Assembly (NCBI RefSeq): GCF_905220415.1
Contig: NC_059568.1
Span: 7,812,001-7,876,000, forward strand
DNA: 64,000 nucleotides
Reading direction: 5' to 3'
Origin: Colias croceus
Taxonomy: Eukaryota > Arthropoda > Insecta > Lepidoptera > Pieridae
Below, piece by piece: positions 14,101-24,496 of this stretch (position 1 is its first letter; every line of letters begins with the position of its first letter). Position numbers and translations under genes: made by a program. Below the pieces are notes generated by a model that saw only the letters and a list, made by a program, of their open reading frames with translations, did not search any database and was not told the DNA's origin.

Positions 14101-15703
14101 CTTACCATACGGAAATAGCCTGTTTACACGACCATTACTATTATAATAGAAATGGCCGAACATTGTTTAAAAACAAATAAAAACAATAACCAATAATACA
14201 CATTGAAAAATCAAGTCTGCCAATAAAGTATTAGTATCACTGTACTACATCCTCTTAGAAGGCTTCATCCGAATCGAGTCATGGCCAAGAGCCATGAAAA
14301 TGGAGTTTCAGTAACTTGGCTCGTGAAAATAGCGATGTAAAATGGATAGAATTTAATCTCGACATGCTCGTACTAGACGTGTACTGCACAAAAGCTCTAC
14401 TAGCTGTAAATTAAAAAGTCCCAGCGTCTCTAACAATCATTCAAATTGCACAATTATCATTTATCTACATGACGAAAAGGTTTTTATCTTTCAAATGCCA
14501 TATCCTGATATATTTTAAAATACTTTTGAATGGTACGTAGAAACAATTTTATTATTAATCGTTTAAAAATATATTTCTAATCCATACTAAAATGCATGCA
14601 TCCATAATAAAATGGGGATGATTGAATCTTTACTATGTCTTACGGTATTCAAGATTTTTGTAAGTTCCTTTGTTGCTAATAAAATATTTCTCGTATGTCA
14701 CAAGTTAATCAGTAGGTACACAATGTTAGTATTCACGAGAAAACTCGCTACTTAAAGAGCTTAGTTTCCTTCAGAATTATTTGTCAATATGAAGGAAGAC
14801 GAAACGATTTATTTAGAAAAATGTTCTTTGATTTTAAAATGCTGCTTTTATATTAGATATTGTTATCATTAAAGCTTCCTACTTATCAATTTTTCTTTAT
14901 TCCAATTTATCTTGAAACAGAAGTCGGAACTCTATCTTACCGAATGCATGCAGATAATATTACAAAAATTGTGAGGCCTTATTTATGACAGTGCAATATT
15001 ATTACTTAGAAACGAAATATGAGAACTTAACTAGAAGAGTAAAAAATGAACACAGAAGTAACAAAACGCGCAGTACGAAAAGCTCTTATTGGACCTAGTT
15101 ATTATACTTGGCAAGCTCTCGCCACCTGTAGCATGCGAGGGTTGGTTCGAACCGGCAACTCACCTGAGAAAATCAACGCTAGAATTAGGTACCTACATAG
15201 TAATACTAAAGTCTAAAATATCAGAGATTGATAAATAAATATTTGGTTCGATTGATGCCTAAATAGTTTTGATATTTGACCTATAGTATGGAAAAAGTGA
15301 AGTTTTTTTTTCTATTCTCTTCGTAATTTTCACGATTTTCTCTCCACAAGAACCTTCCTTGTGCCTTACCAAAATTGTAAAATGATGCAATTTTTTCCAA
15401 TTCTGCACTCGGTGCATTTGGCAATGCATTTTCTTTAAATAGATTGCTTTGTTTCGAACATATGAAAATGTAGTGAAAAACTAAAAAGCGCCCAAGAATA
15501 TTTGAGTTTGCGTATGTCACGCTGTATTAATTATTTAGCGTTCGTAATCTCCGATCTAGCCTCAAGCAAGCTATTTAAAATTTTTCCCGATACACCCGGA
15601 GGCGTTGGCAATGTAATTTCTTTTTTCACAATATCCAATCCGTTGATAAGATATCGTCCACAATTGTTACGAGCGTACTGATGCGAAGATAATCGATTAT
15701 TAT
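14101..15703. other. Intergenic, nothing recognised
   Basis: AT-rich DNA without a convincing gene, splice-bounded exon or transposon end. The open frames here are short and low in complexity. Confidence 0.4.
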
Positions 15704-16259
15704 ATATCCCACCAAAAACATAAATGTAAAAATTGGAGCCGAGTTCAATCGTTGACTTAATTTGCCAAAAAAGAAATGAGATCTAAATGTGTGCCAAGTT
15801 CTGCAGACAGTCCAGAAATTTATTTACAAAGATGTATTAAGTTCTTAGGTTGACTGAAAACTCAATTGTTTTATTTTCCCTTAGATAACAATGTTTATTC
15901 CAAAATATAACTTTTTTAATTTGAATAATATAATTATTTTCACAAAGCAAACAACTAATGACCTATTGAACCCCATAATTTGATGAGGCTAGTTTTTAGA
16001 ACCTCACAAAATATAAACAGTATGTAAAACTAGCTAACAGTAGTAAAAAAGTTATATTTTGGAATAAACATTGTTCTCTAAGGGAAAATAAAACAATTGA
16101 GTTTTCAGTCAACCTAAGAACTTAATACATCTTTGTAAATAAACTTCTGGACTGTCTGCAGAACTTGGCACACATTTAGATCTCATTTCTTTTTTTGGCA
16201 AATTAAGTCAACGATTGAACTCGGCTCCAATTTTTACATTTATGTTTTTGGTGGGATAT
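15704..16259. repeat. Large inverted repeat (hairpin), ~215-bp arms
   Basis: Left arm 15704-15917 and right arm 16044-16259 are near-perfect reverse complements over about 215 bp, around a loop of about 126 bp. The arms begin and end with ATATCCCACC / GGTGGGATAT. If transcribed, the region would fold into a long double-stranded RNA, the type of substrate used by insect Dicer-2. The homologous copy at 39.7 kb has only one arm plus the loop, so the hairpin arose by inverted duplication. Confidence 0.85.
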
Positions 16260-16941
16260 CATTACTTTTTGTACAGAAAATTACTCTGCAAATTTGATTT
16301 ACTTTATAAATATAATACTTTTTATATACGATTTTTTTCTTGCGGTTTCTCTGGATGGTTTGTATAGTATTTCTATATTTTCTTGTATGTTATGAATGTC
16401 AGCGCACATTGCCCCGTCATTATCTGCAATTTCTCGAAAAAACTCGTTTTCTGTTTAAAAGATTACATGATTTTCTAAACATCCAGCGTGAATTTGTACA
16501 CACACTATTACCAAGATGCAAAGATCGTTGTAGAAGAATCGTCGCCTTACTCCATGACGTTACGGTATTGCCATGACGCGATCTTGAAATTTTACTCTAA
16601 ACGCGCCTAAAGATGTTTCATTCATATTAATATTACGCAAATTAAATCATTTCGACCTTCGACGAAGCCTTCTTCCATTACACCATTTATTGGCTAAACA
16701 TGTTTGTGCTTTATTAATATAATTGTATCACCATTGAATACCATGTTTAAAGCAAAATAAAGATTTTATTTATTTATTTACACTGAAATTAAAACTAAAC
16801 TAAACAGTAAACACTCATAAATAAAGAATAAATAAATGTGAATATGTAAAATTATATATTATTTTTAACTGTATGAGCAATAAAGGCAATATTTTTATTA
16901 CAATTTTCTTTTATTTTACGTTTAACCCTTAATTCACTACC

Positions 16942-16958
16942 TGAGTCCATTGGACTCA
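16942..16958. repeat. Subterminal palindrome TGAGTCCATTGGACTCA (left)
   Basis: First of three 17-bp palindromes of the form TGAGTCCNNTGGACTCA in the piggyBac-like element, next to the left terminal repeat. It probably acts as a transposase or CRD binding site, by analogy with internal repeats of piggyBac ends. Confidence 0.6.
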
Positions 16959-17102
16959 CATCGAACTTTCAAACTATTATAATTTTTTCCCCTAGTGACT
17001 TATTTCCTCCACCGTCTCAGTACCTTCCTGCAGTGACGCGGGCACTGCGGTAGCGAGAGGACGTGCGCCTGCGCTGCGTAATTGGTAAGTTATTACGTCG
17101 AG

Positions 17103-17132
17103 TGAGTCCCATGGACTCATTAGTGAATTAAG
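17103..17132. repeat. Internal inverted copy of the element's left end
   Basis: The palindrome TGAGTCCCATGGACTCA (17103-17119) is followed by TTAGTGAATTAAG, the reverse complement of the left terminal repeat. Thus the first 210 bp of the element are bounded on both sides by an outward-facing end and could act as a mini-element or a decoy end. Confidence 0.6.
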
Positions 17133-17236
17133 TAATATTTTATTTATTTGTTACGATTCTTAAATGTTGCTTATTTGTCGTATTAATGATATAAAAATAT
17201 GTATTTTAATTTTTGTTGTTGTTGTAGGTTTGTAAA

Positions 17237-17494
17237 ATGGATCTAAAACAACATAAAGTTGTAAATATGAATGAAGATCAGGCGGATTCTGTTTTGGAAT
17301 CATGGATCACACAAATTATGAATGATGAAGATGCGAGCCACTCTGAAACCGAAGACAAGTTACCTAGGACAGAAAGAAAGTATTGTTTTCTATGTAATTA
17401 CAAAAAGAGAACAAAGACTGCACATTTATGCACTAGATGTCTGAAGTCTGTATGTTTGAGTTGCTCAAAAAAGGTATGCCGTCGTTGCCTGTAA
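17237..17494 (+). CDS. CRD-only protein of piggyBac-like element
   Basis: An 85-residue protein with an acidic, serine-rich N-terminal half (residues 12-40) and a C-terminal zinc-binding domain. Its eight cysteines (50, 53, 65, 68, 73, 76, 81, 84) have the spacing C-x2-C-x11-C-x2-C-x4-C-x2-C-x4-C-x2-C. This equals the cross-brace cysteine-rich domain of piggyBac transposase, except that the usual histidine in position six is cysteine. In piggyBac this domain binds the terminal repeats and helps nuclear import. The catalytic core is absent, so the frame looks like transposase N-terminal residues joined to the CRD by internal deletion. A 5' UTR intron is likely: donor G|GTAAGT at 17085, acceptor TTGTTGTAG ending at 17227, ten bases before the ATG. 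AATAAA-type signals follow the stop within about 250-290 bases. A role as repressor or end-binding accessory is inference. Confidence 0.75.
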   Translation: MDLKQHKVVNMNEDQADSVLESWITQIMNDEDASHSETEDKLPRTERKYCFLCNYKKRTKTAHLCTRCLKSVCLSCSKKVCRRCL

Positions 17495-17820
17495 TCGGTG
17501 GTAATACCCCATTGCACGTTTTTTTTTTGTATAGAAGCGTACATTTTTGTTGTTTATTTTCGGTTTTTTACTCCTTTAGAAGTCTTATAAAATTAAAAAG
17601 AATTAATAATTAAAAATATTTGTTATTATTGTAGGGCTTTGAAAATAGCTCTGTTTTTTAAGACTGTTAGAATAAGTTTTTTTTATTTTTAAGAGTATTT
17701 CAGAAGTTTATCCAGCTTTGTTATTTTTTTGTAGTGCCTTAATAAACATTTAAAAATAATAATAAAAAAACTTAATAAAAAAAAGAGTTTTATTTGAAAA
17801 AAACACGCTAAGAAAATATA

Positions 17821-17837
17821 TGAGTCCAGTGGACTCA
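17821..17837. repeat. Subterminal palindrome TGAGTCCAGTGGACTCA (right)
   Basis: Third copy of the 17-bp palindrome, 45-60 bp from the right end of the piggyBac-like element. Its spacing from the terminal repeat differs from the left side, as is usual for the asymmetric ends of piggyBac-type elements. Confidence 0.6.
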
Positions 17838-18306
17838 TGGAAGCTGTTTATGTTAGCAAATTTCACCTAGTGAATTGAGGGTTAATAACAGTTTTGAATA
17901 AAGAAATCATGCAATCGAAGTAATCCGCCCTAGCGATACTAGCGCGAGTGAGTGTGATGTCAGAGGCGCTTCGAATCTACCGATGTTTCGTCCTAAAATA
18001 TGTAAACTTCAATAATCTATATCTCAGTCATTTATTGATGGATTTCAAAATTTTTTTCGGCCACTGATTAGTTTTGATCTATTTTTTAAGACTAGTAAGG
18101 TGAATATACTATTTTCTTTTTTTTTAAACTTTTCCATTTTTCCATACAAACAAAATTTATGTCATTGAAAAAAAAATTAAATACAAATAAATTCAGTATT
18201 TTCTGATTTTTTCCTTTGTACACTTACTATTACCTAGTTGATTACAAAATTTGAACTTTCTAGGTCATCTGGAAGTGGGTTAGGTTTTGTATATATCTAT
18301 AAGTCA

Positions 18307-19042
18307 GTCAGTCTTAAAAATTGCGATTTTTGGATATTAATATCTACGCAACTGTTTAATCTGTATTTATGAAATTTAAAGTTCTTGTTTATCTTGAGGT
18401 CCTCTTGATATGTACCAAATTTGGTTTATATAACTTAAATAGTTTTCGAGTTATAAGGGGGTGAAAAGTGGCTCGAAATGGTTCGTGTAAATATACACAC
18501 GGCTGCTGCTCGCCAGTTCTCTTCGCTTGAACTCGGCTTGACACGCTGCCGCGTGTCTAGATATTAATTTTCGAACACGTCGGCTCCTTCATTTTTGAGT
18601 AAATTTGAAACGATGCAGTGTGTATGGTCTAGATCCAAAATGAATGTGATTTTTTTAGAAATAGATCTTTCTTATAAATCTGTGTCGTATGAATAAGGTA
18701 AGGAAATAAAAATGGATTAAATTCTCATATCTTTTATTGAATTAGATTTAGTTATATGTATACAGTAAGTATATGTATCTATATTTCATTTATCAATTTC
18801 AATTTTGTATAAAGTAGTAAGACAAGAAGTAAGACACAGTCATTTTCTTCAAAATCTATCGGTCGAAGATGCTCATTCGCACGTAAAATGTCACTTGTCT
18901 AGGCTGTATTTCGTTATTTTCATGAATTGAATTGGTTTAAAAAAAACAACGTCTCGGACACCAAAAATATTTATTTGAATATTTGAATAAGATACATTTA
19001 GTTACATCATAACAATACAACATTCAATGTAATATTATTCAG
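18307..19042. other. Repeat-like intergenic DNA
   Basis: Includes a GC-richer stretch at 18470-18600 that reads like a common dispersed repeat (GGCTGCTGCTCGCCAGTTCT and following) and AT-rich flanks. No gene was recognised. Confidence 0.35.
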
Positions 19043-19783
19043 GTATAGGGGTTATAATACGGTATTTAATTAGCTTGTTAATCAAAAATGTACTTATTAT
19101 TTTATTACAATGCTGCGCATGTTATGCCGCAAATAACAGAAGCTTTAATAAACTCGGACGCCGTAGAACAGTTTTATATCAATATTCAATACAATTGAAT
19201 AACCTACTAAGATTTTCCTTACATAACTTCAAATTACCATCTATTATAAAGGTAAGTATGAATGTAGTTCAAGCACAAAAAGTCAATAACCTGCAATAAT
19301 CAAGAGTTTAAAGTAAATTCTATTTATAGTCGTAAAAATTCGGCATTAAGATTTTCAAACAGTTTTTAATTCGTTTGACCATAGATAGAGCCTAGAGGTA
19401 ACCAACTATTTATGTCGGTCGATGTTAGACCGAAAAGCAATGTAAAGACAATTACCCAATAAATTCATTTACACAGTCCAAATATTTAAACATCTGTACT
19501 TGACAATACTTTTTCTCAAAAATACTCCTAACACTAAGAATAAATAAGTACATAATTTACATATTATGTAAATATACATACGTTCCTGTAAATATAAAAA
19601 AATAGGTAGCGAACAGGATAGTTATAAATTCGTTAAAGTTTTAATACGCGAGATGAATCTCGTATATAATACCATCTTAATAATTATTATTAACTCTACA
19701 CACATTATTTTCCATATTTATAGGTTGAAGGAAACAGGACAGTACATGAAAAGTTGGCTCCAGATGTAAACACGATAGATTGA
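19043..19783 (+). CDS. Candidate spliced small gene, last two exons
   Basis: Two pieces fit together by splice signals. Exon A starts after acceptor TTATTCAG (ends 19042), is open in one frame to 19251, and ends at a strong donor AAAG|GTAAGTATG in phase 0. Exon B starts after TTTATAG at 19724 and reads VEGNRTVHEKLAPDVNTID to a TGA at 19781-19783. AATAAA overlaps the stop (19783-19788). Exon A carries a hydrophobic stretch around KNVLIILLQCCACYA followed by a basic GRRRT. It has no in-frame ATG, so an upstream exon would be needed. No known protein family is recognised. AT-rich DNA makes such signals by chance, so this is only a candidate. Confidence 0.22.
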
Positions 19784-19789
19784 ATAAAG

Positions 19790-22058
19790 CATTAAAAATT
19801 TTATTTGTTTCAACTTTGGCACCAATTATTTGGTAAAAGCTTTAAAAAGCTCAGTTCATATAGCGTTCAGCTTATAAAAAAAAGTAGGAAAGGCAGCCTG
19901 CAATAACAAGATTGAATTTCAAGAACCAATACCTTATCCTGTAGTAAGATCTACTTAAAAATAAAGACAGTAAATATAATTATAGTTCCATTTTGATATT
20001 GCAAAGCCGGGACAATATTATGTTTTTCTCCAATGGAAAATTTTAAAAAAGAAAGATAAGAATACTCGTATTGAGTAGAAATTAATAAATACCTAGAAAG
20101 TTCCAGACTGACTGAATCGGAGGGATTGTAAATAGGTTATTACATAGATTTTATATACCTACAATAAATGAAGGTCGATGACGGAGGGATTAGTAAAGCA
20201 TCGCTTTTAAATAGCTATATTTATACTACAAATTAGGTACAGAAGGGACTACAACAGAACATTCTATATCCATCAACGTTCATTTAGTGTTTAACAAATT
20301 AACTAAGAAGTGCAATAAACTTTAAATATCTGTACAATAAATGACTAAAATTAAATAAAATATACGAATATAAATCTTTTATTTTTATACAGAATATATT
20401 AGAGAAATAAATATTCACAAAAATATTATGATATTGATGCTAACCACAATGACAGATCCATTTGCTCCCTCATATTCTCTATTTATTGAAAGATTAAGGC
20501 AATTCTTATTAAGACCACTCGCTATATTATCATAAAAGGCAACTTAATAACAATTTTATATAAGAACAATTTCATATAAATTTATATAAGAGCAAGTTTT
20601 CCGTGTTGTAGGTACGTGTCGAAAATTATCATAAGTCTATTATCGGTAAATGCAGAGACGTGGAGAGTTTATCGCGTGTTATGTTAGAAATTAAGAATCT
20701 TCGCAAACTGATATTATTTTAAGTATGGAACGAAGTTAGGCAAGCTTTTATCTAACAGAAGCATTCATCGACGAATCTGCATCAAAACGTGTAATATACG
20801 CTGATAAGTATTGAAAAGCCCTTGTAGTAGTGGAGTTATTCACACGTATATTGTCCTACTCGAAGCTGCCACGGACAGTTCACAAAACAGCGAAGTTCAT
20901 CTTGCACTTAACAAGCTTGATCTGAAAGCGGTGCCCACTTATACCTACCAATTATATCTCTGATGAGTAAGTGTTATGCAGACAAGAAGCTCTGTCGCTC
21001 AATAAACAATATTGGATCTGGGCGAGCAGGTATCGCAAACACGATTCACAATATGCGCAATAGCTAGTTCGGTACGTGTAGCAAAATTATGTTAGGGTTC
21101 AATTGATTATCAAACATGTTCGTTCTCTATGTACACAAACGGGAACTATCGAAAAATAGTGTCTTATGAGACCGCACCAAAATATGTTGATCCAAACGTA
21201 GGTACCGAACTTGTCGGAATTATAAATATTAAATAGCCATTTGTATGGGATGTTCATAGTAATGAAATCGGACATTGAATTCGCCACCGGCGCGAATCGA
21301 TATTACTTGTACTATAAATCCAAACCAGAGATTTAGTTTTGTGCAAAATAGTTGTTATAACCAGTTGACGGAGAAACCAAGATATTTTTGTATTAATAAT
21401 TGTAAAGGAAGAAACATATAAAAGTTGCTTGGGAAAGATAGAAGAGAATAGTAAAAATAAACATGTTAAAGAGAAATGAACATTGAATGTCCTATATTCG
21501 TGGCGTATTGTATCGTAAATCGGAATATTCCCGTATAGTCTCCATTCGTGGAATTGCTTTGCGGAATTCAGTCCTGGATCAATCCAGGTATCCTGAATCG
21601 TCTCTCGTAAGACGATTACCGCTAATTAGACGCAAGACGTTCTCTCTGTTATCTCATTAGTACCTACAACAATCCTATCATAATAAATTAATCAATACTT
21701 TTTTATTAATTGCATAATATCTGAAATATAAATCATCTTTAGACTAATTAAATACTTGTCAAAGAAACCGGTATATTATTACAAATATTTCAACACGACT
21801 GTTGCACAGTCCATTTATATACAAAAATATTGAACTATATGTACAAAAATACATTTTACCTCTTGTCATTGTGGTTAGATCAACTCCGTATATTTTACTT
21901 ACGATTATTATTTGTTATATTATACAATGGATATTAAATACATCTTTTTTGCATAGTTAATGATTTGTTATAATTTTCAAATTAAAGTATTTTTATAAAA
22001 ATATTTTTCAAGCATTAGCTACAAAAATAAAAGCGTTATTTGCGCTTATTAAAAATAA
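19790..22058. other. Intergenic, nothing recognised
   Basis: AT-rich, with a GC-richer patch at about 20.6-21.1 kb. A short hairpin lies at 21566-21598, where CCTGGAT and ATCCAGG flank a 2-base loop with an outer ATTCAG/CTGAAT stem. No coding exon or transposon end could be supported. Confidence 0.4.
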
Positions 22059-22140
22059 TTACTGGTTTTCGATATTATTTTAATTAGAATTTATTTTAAG
22101 TAAATTACATTCTTATTAAAATAATATCGAAAACCAGTAA
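22059..22140. mobile_element. Tiny MITE, perfect 26-bp inverted repeats
   Basis: TTACTGGTTTTCGATATTAT (start of a 26-bp arm, 22059-22084) is exactly repeated in reverse complement at 22115-22140, around 30 bases. With TA as target duplication the element would start CTGGTTTTCG, in the style of Tc1/mariner MITEs. It could also fold as a precursor-like RNA hairpin of 82 nt. Confidence 0.7.
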
Positions 22141-22596
22141 TATCTAATTCTGAACGTATGGACAAAACATCCTATCCTTCTGTAAAATGCCATAGCTTAA
22201 AGTAAATAGTTTTTTGTGCTTAACATCAAATTAGGCGAAAATATATTATATACACTAAAATATAGTAGGTACTTTAATTTGCTACAATTTATTTTGTTAT
22301 CCTTCTCCATTATTAGCAAATGGAAAAAAATGCATATTTATTTATGGTTTAGTAAGTACATACTTGATTTTTAGGTAGGTTTAAATAATATGTTTTTTTT
22401 GTTTGCTTTTGTTTTGTATTTATTTAATGTTTTTGGAGAATCTATAGCTGTAATCTTAAATAGTCACATCACACATTAATACATTTTATCAAAATATTTT
22501 AAAGCATCGGCTACAAAAATATAAAGCAAATATTTTTTGCATGTCTATATAAAATATTTTTTTTGCATCAGTTATAACTTAAGTATATTATAAATT
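22141..22596. other. AT-rich intergenic
   Basis: Very AT-rich sequence with no recognised element or exon, directly left of the foldback element. Confidence 0.4.
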
Positions 22597-22653
22597 ACCG
22601 GAAGGAAGTTAGCGCGGAAAGTTTTTTTTTTTTAATTATTAATATCTCAAAAA

Positions 22654-23130
22654 ATTGCTCCTTAAATGCTCCATCAGAATCAGTAATTGCTCCACTTCTA
22701 TAATTATTAGTTTATTTATAATTAATTTAAAAAAAAATCCAAATACTGAAAACTTGATTTCCCTATAGAATGAAAAATATTCACTTATCATAAAAAAATT
22801 TTTTGCAAAAAAATTGCTCCTTAAATGCTCCATCAGAATCAGTAATTGCTCCACTTCTATAATTATTAGTTTATTTATAATTAATTTTTAAAAAAATCCA
22901 AATACTGAAAATTTGATTTCCCTATAGAATGAAAAATATTCGCTTTTCATAAAAAATTTTTTTGCAAAAAAATTGCTCCTTAAATGCTCCATCAGAATCA
23001 GTAATTGCTCCACTTCTATAATTATTAGTTTATTTATAATTAATTTTTAAAAAAATCCAAATACTGGAAACTTGATTTCCCTATAGAATGAAAAATATTC
23101 ACTTTTCATAAAAAAAATTTGCTCCCGATT
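22654..23130. repeat. Three tandem 159-bp units in left arm of foldback element
   Basis: Units start at 22654, 22813 and 22972 with ATTGCTCCTTAAATGCTCC and differ by only a few bases. The right arm of the element has one unit (about 25860-26020, minus orientation). Reading frames seen across these units are by-products of the repeat. Confidence 0.85.
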
Positions 23131-23778
23131 TGCTCTATCAATTACAAAAAAAATTATTTAATTTTGATAATTTTTACAATAATTAACTGAAAAACTATGT
23201 TTGCATAGTAAACTACTGCGGCTGTGACGTCATCAATTATTGTCGTTGCGACGCATAAGGGCCATATTTACATGTATCAGCACTGCAGCGATATGTATAG
23301 ACCTTAATGTTTATGTTTTCTTATTTATATTATTCACTAGATTTCCGCCCGCGGCTTCGCCCGCGTTTTCAAAGGAAAACCCGCATAGGTAGTTCCCGCT
23401 AACGCAAACGATAGCAACTTGACACCGAAAGATGAAACAAACGACTGAAACACAAATTAATTGATAATTACTTGAAGTTTTAATAATACGAATAAACGTA
23501 CGAGTTTAGGGATGGGTAGGGAAATGTTTATAAAAATACCTATAATAAGAATGATTTAAATAGGTACAGAATAATATCTGTTCCTTGAAATTTTGCTAGA
23601 TGAAAACTCAATAATTAAAATATGGCGCCTAGACATTCTTAGAGTATAATTAATAGCAACATAAGGTAAGTACTAAGTATTAAATAATAATATTATTATT
23701 CCCAGCATAAAACTTATTAATGTCATTTTAAGATAATTAATCATATTAAATAGTTGCTCTTTTAAAATCATGTCAATA

Positions 23779-24300
23779 TTACATAATCTGTAACTTATAT
23801 CTAACTTCTATATCATTTTCATCTTCCATATATTCCTTAATGCTATAATAGGCTCTCTGAAGTAATATATTTTTTACATGAGTTTTACCTGAATTTAGCA
23901 CTACCAAACTCTTTAATACAATGTGGAATTCTGTTGTAAAAGCGTATACCTAGACCCATAAATGAATTTTTAACTTTGGCTAACCGGTAAAATGGCATTT
24001 CAATTTTATTTCTGTTCCTTGTGCCATAACAGTGTTTATCTCCTACTCTTGTGTGTAAGTCGGCGTTTTTGTGTACATGCAAAATATTATTAAATATATA
24101 CTGTGATGGTACAGTAAGGATACCAGTATTCTTAAAGAGATCTCTTAGCGAGTCCCGAGCACGTAAATATATACGTAAATATATCTATATATAATAGAGC
24201 GAATGGCTCTTTTCTGTAAGATAAATATAGTTTCTATATCTGCTGCCCTGCCCCATAGTAGAATTCCATAGGACATAATACTTTTTATACACCATTACAA
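23779..24300 (-). pseudogene. 3' end of a CR1/Jockey-type LINE reverse transcriptase, frameshifted
   Basis: Minus-strand reading gives MSYGILLWGRAADIETIFIL then KRAIRS, the typical post-catalytic region of non-LTR retrotransposon reverse transcriptase. After frameshifts it continues with RDSLRDLFKNTGILTVPSQY, then YGTRNRNKIEMPFYRLAKVK and GLGIRFYNRIPHCIKEF, and ends near a TAA at 23779-23781. At least two frameshifts interrupt it. A shorter relative lies at 37262-37350. It is a dead 5'-truncated copy inside the foldback element. Confidence 0.8.
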
Positions 24301-24354
24301 TTAATCTAATATTGATTGTGTTCATTGGTTACATTTTTAAAATCTTCGTGTTTT

Positions 24355-24482
24355 ATAAATTTATAAAGAATAGAAAAAATTCGATCACGAGGCGGGACTC
24401 GAACCCGCATAATTTCGTGATCGAATGTTTATATTCTTTATATTTATAAATTTATATTTATAAAGCCAAAAATATCAAATTC
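24355..24482 (-). mobile_element. Small insertion with tRNA T-arm/box-B sequence and 14-bp direct repeats
   Basis: A segment of 128 bp is flanked by the direct repeat AATCTTCGTGTTTT (24341-24354 and 24483-24496). On the minus strand it contains GCGGGTTCGAGTCCCGC, a perfect T-arm with the pol III box B GGTTCGANTCC. TTCGATCACGA/TCGTGATCGAA arms surround it, and TTTTTT follows shortly after. No D-arm or box A was found, so it is not a tRNA gene. A tRNA-derived SINE or a palindromic MITE are both possible. Confidence 0.55.
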
Positions 24483-24496
24483 AATCTTCGTGTTTT

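Larger units (their letters stand above)
16922..17885 (+). mobile_element. piggyBac-like element with TTAA target duplication
   Basis: The element of about 0.96 kb is bounded by TTAA at 16922-16925 and 17882-17885. The ends are inverted repeats: CCCTTAATTCACTA on the left and CCCTCAATTCACTA, read inward, on the right. Flanking sequence on either side of one TTAA matches the empty site at 40247-40250 in the related repeat, which proves insertion with TTAA duplication, the hallmark of the piggyBac superfamily. Inside are a CpG-rich promoter-like stretch, a spliced 5' UTR and one 85-codon frame for a cysteine-rich domain. There is no DDD catalytic domain, so the element cannot move by itself. 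Three copies of a TGAGTCC..GGACTCA palindrome lie inside. Confidence 0.9.
15704..18306 (+). repeat. Composite dispersed repeat, long copy
   Basis: The block begins at ATATCCCACCAAAAACATAA and ends near GGTTAGGTTTTGTATATATC. The same start, order of segments and end recur in a 0.8-kb copy at 39747-40535. Compared with that copy, this one has four extra pieces: an inverted second copy of its first 215 bases (hairpin), about 370 bases at 16260-16630, about 90 bases near 16700-16790, and the piggyBac-like insertion at 16922-17885. A 78-codon frame at 16340-16576 resembles nothing known. The transposon class is uncertain: neither clear terminal repeats nor a Helitron CTRR end were found. Confidence 0.6.

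Noticed and set aside
15704..18306. Helitron identity for the composite repeat
   Set aside because: The start ATATCCCACC could fit a TC start, but no CTRR end with hairpin was found at the other border.
22654..23130. Regular repeats that might suggest a CRISPR array
   Set aside because: Direct 159-bp tandem units without spacers in a eukaryotic transposon arm.
24380..24430. Possible tRNA gene because of GGGTTCGAGTCCC
   Set aside because: Only the T-arm and an outer stem are present; no D-arm, anticodon arm or box A.
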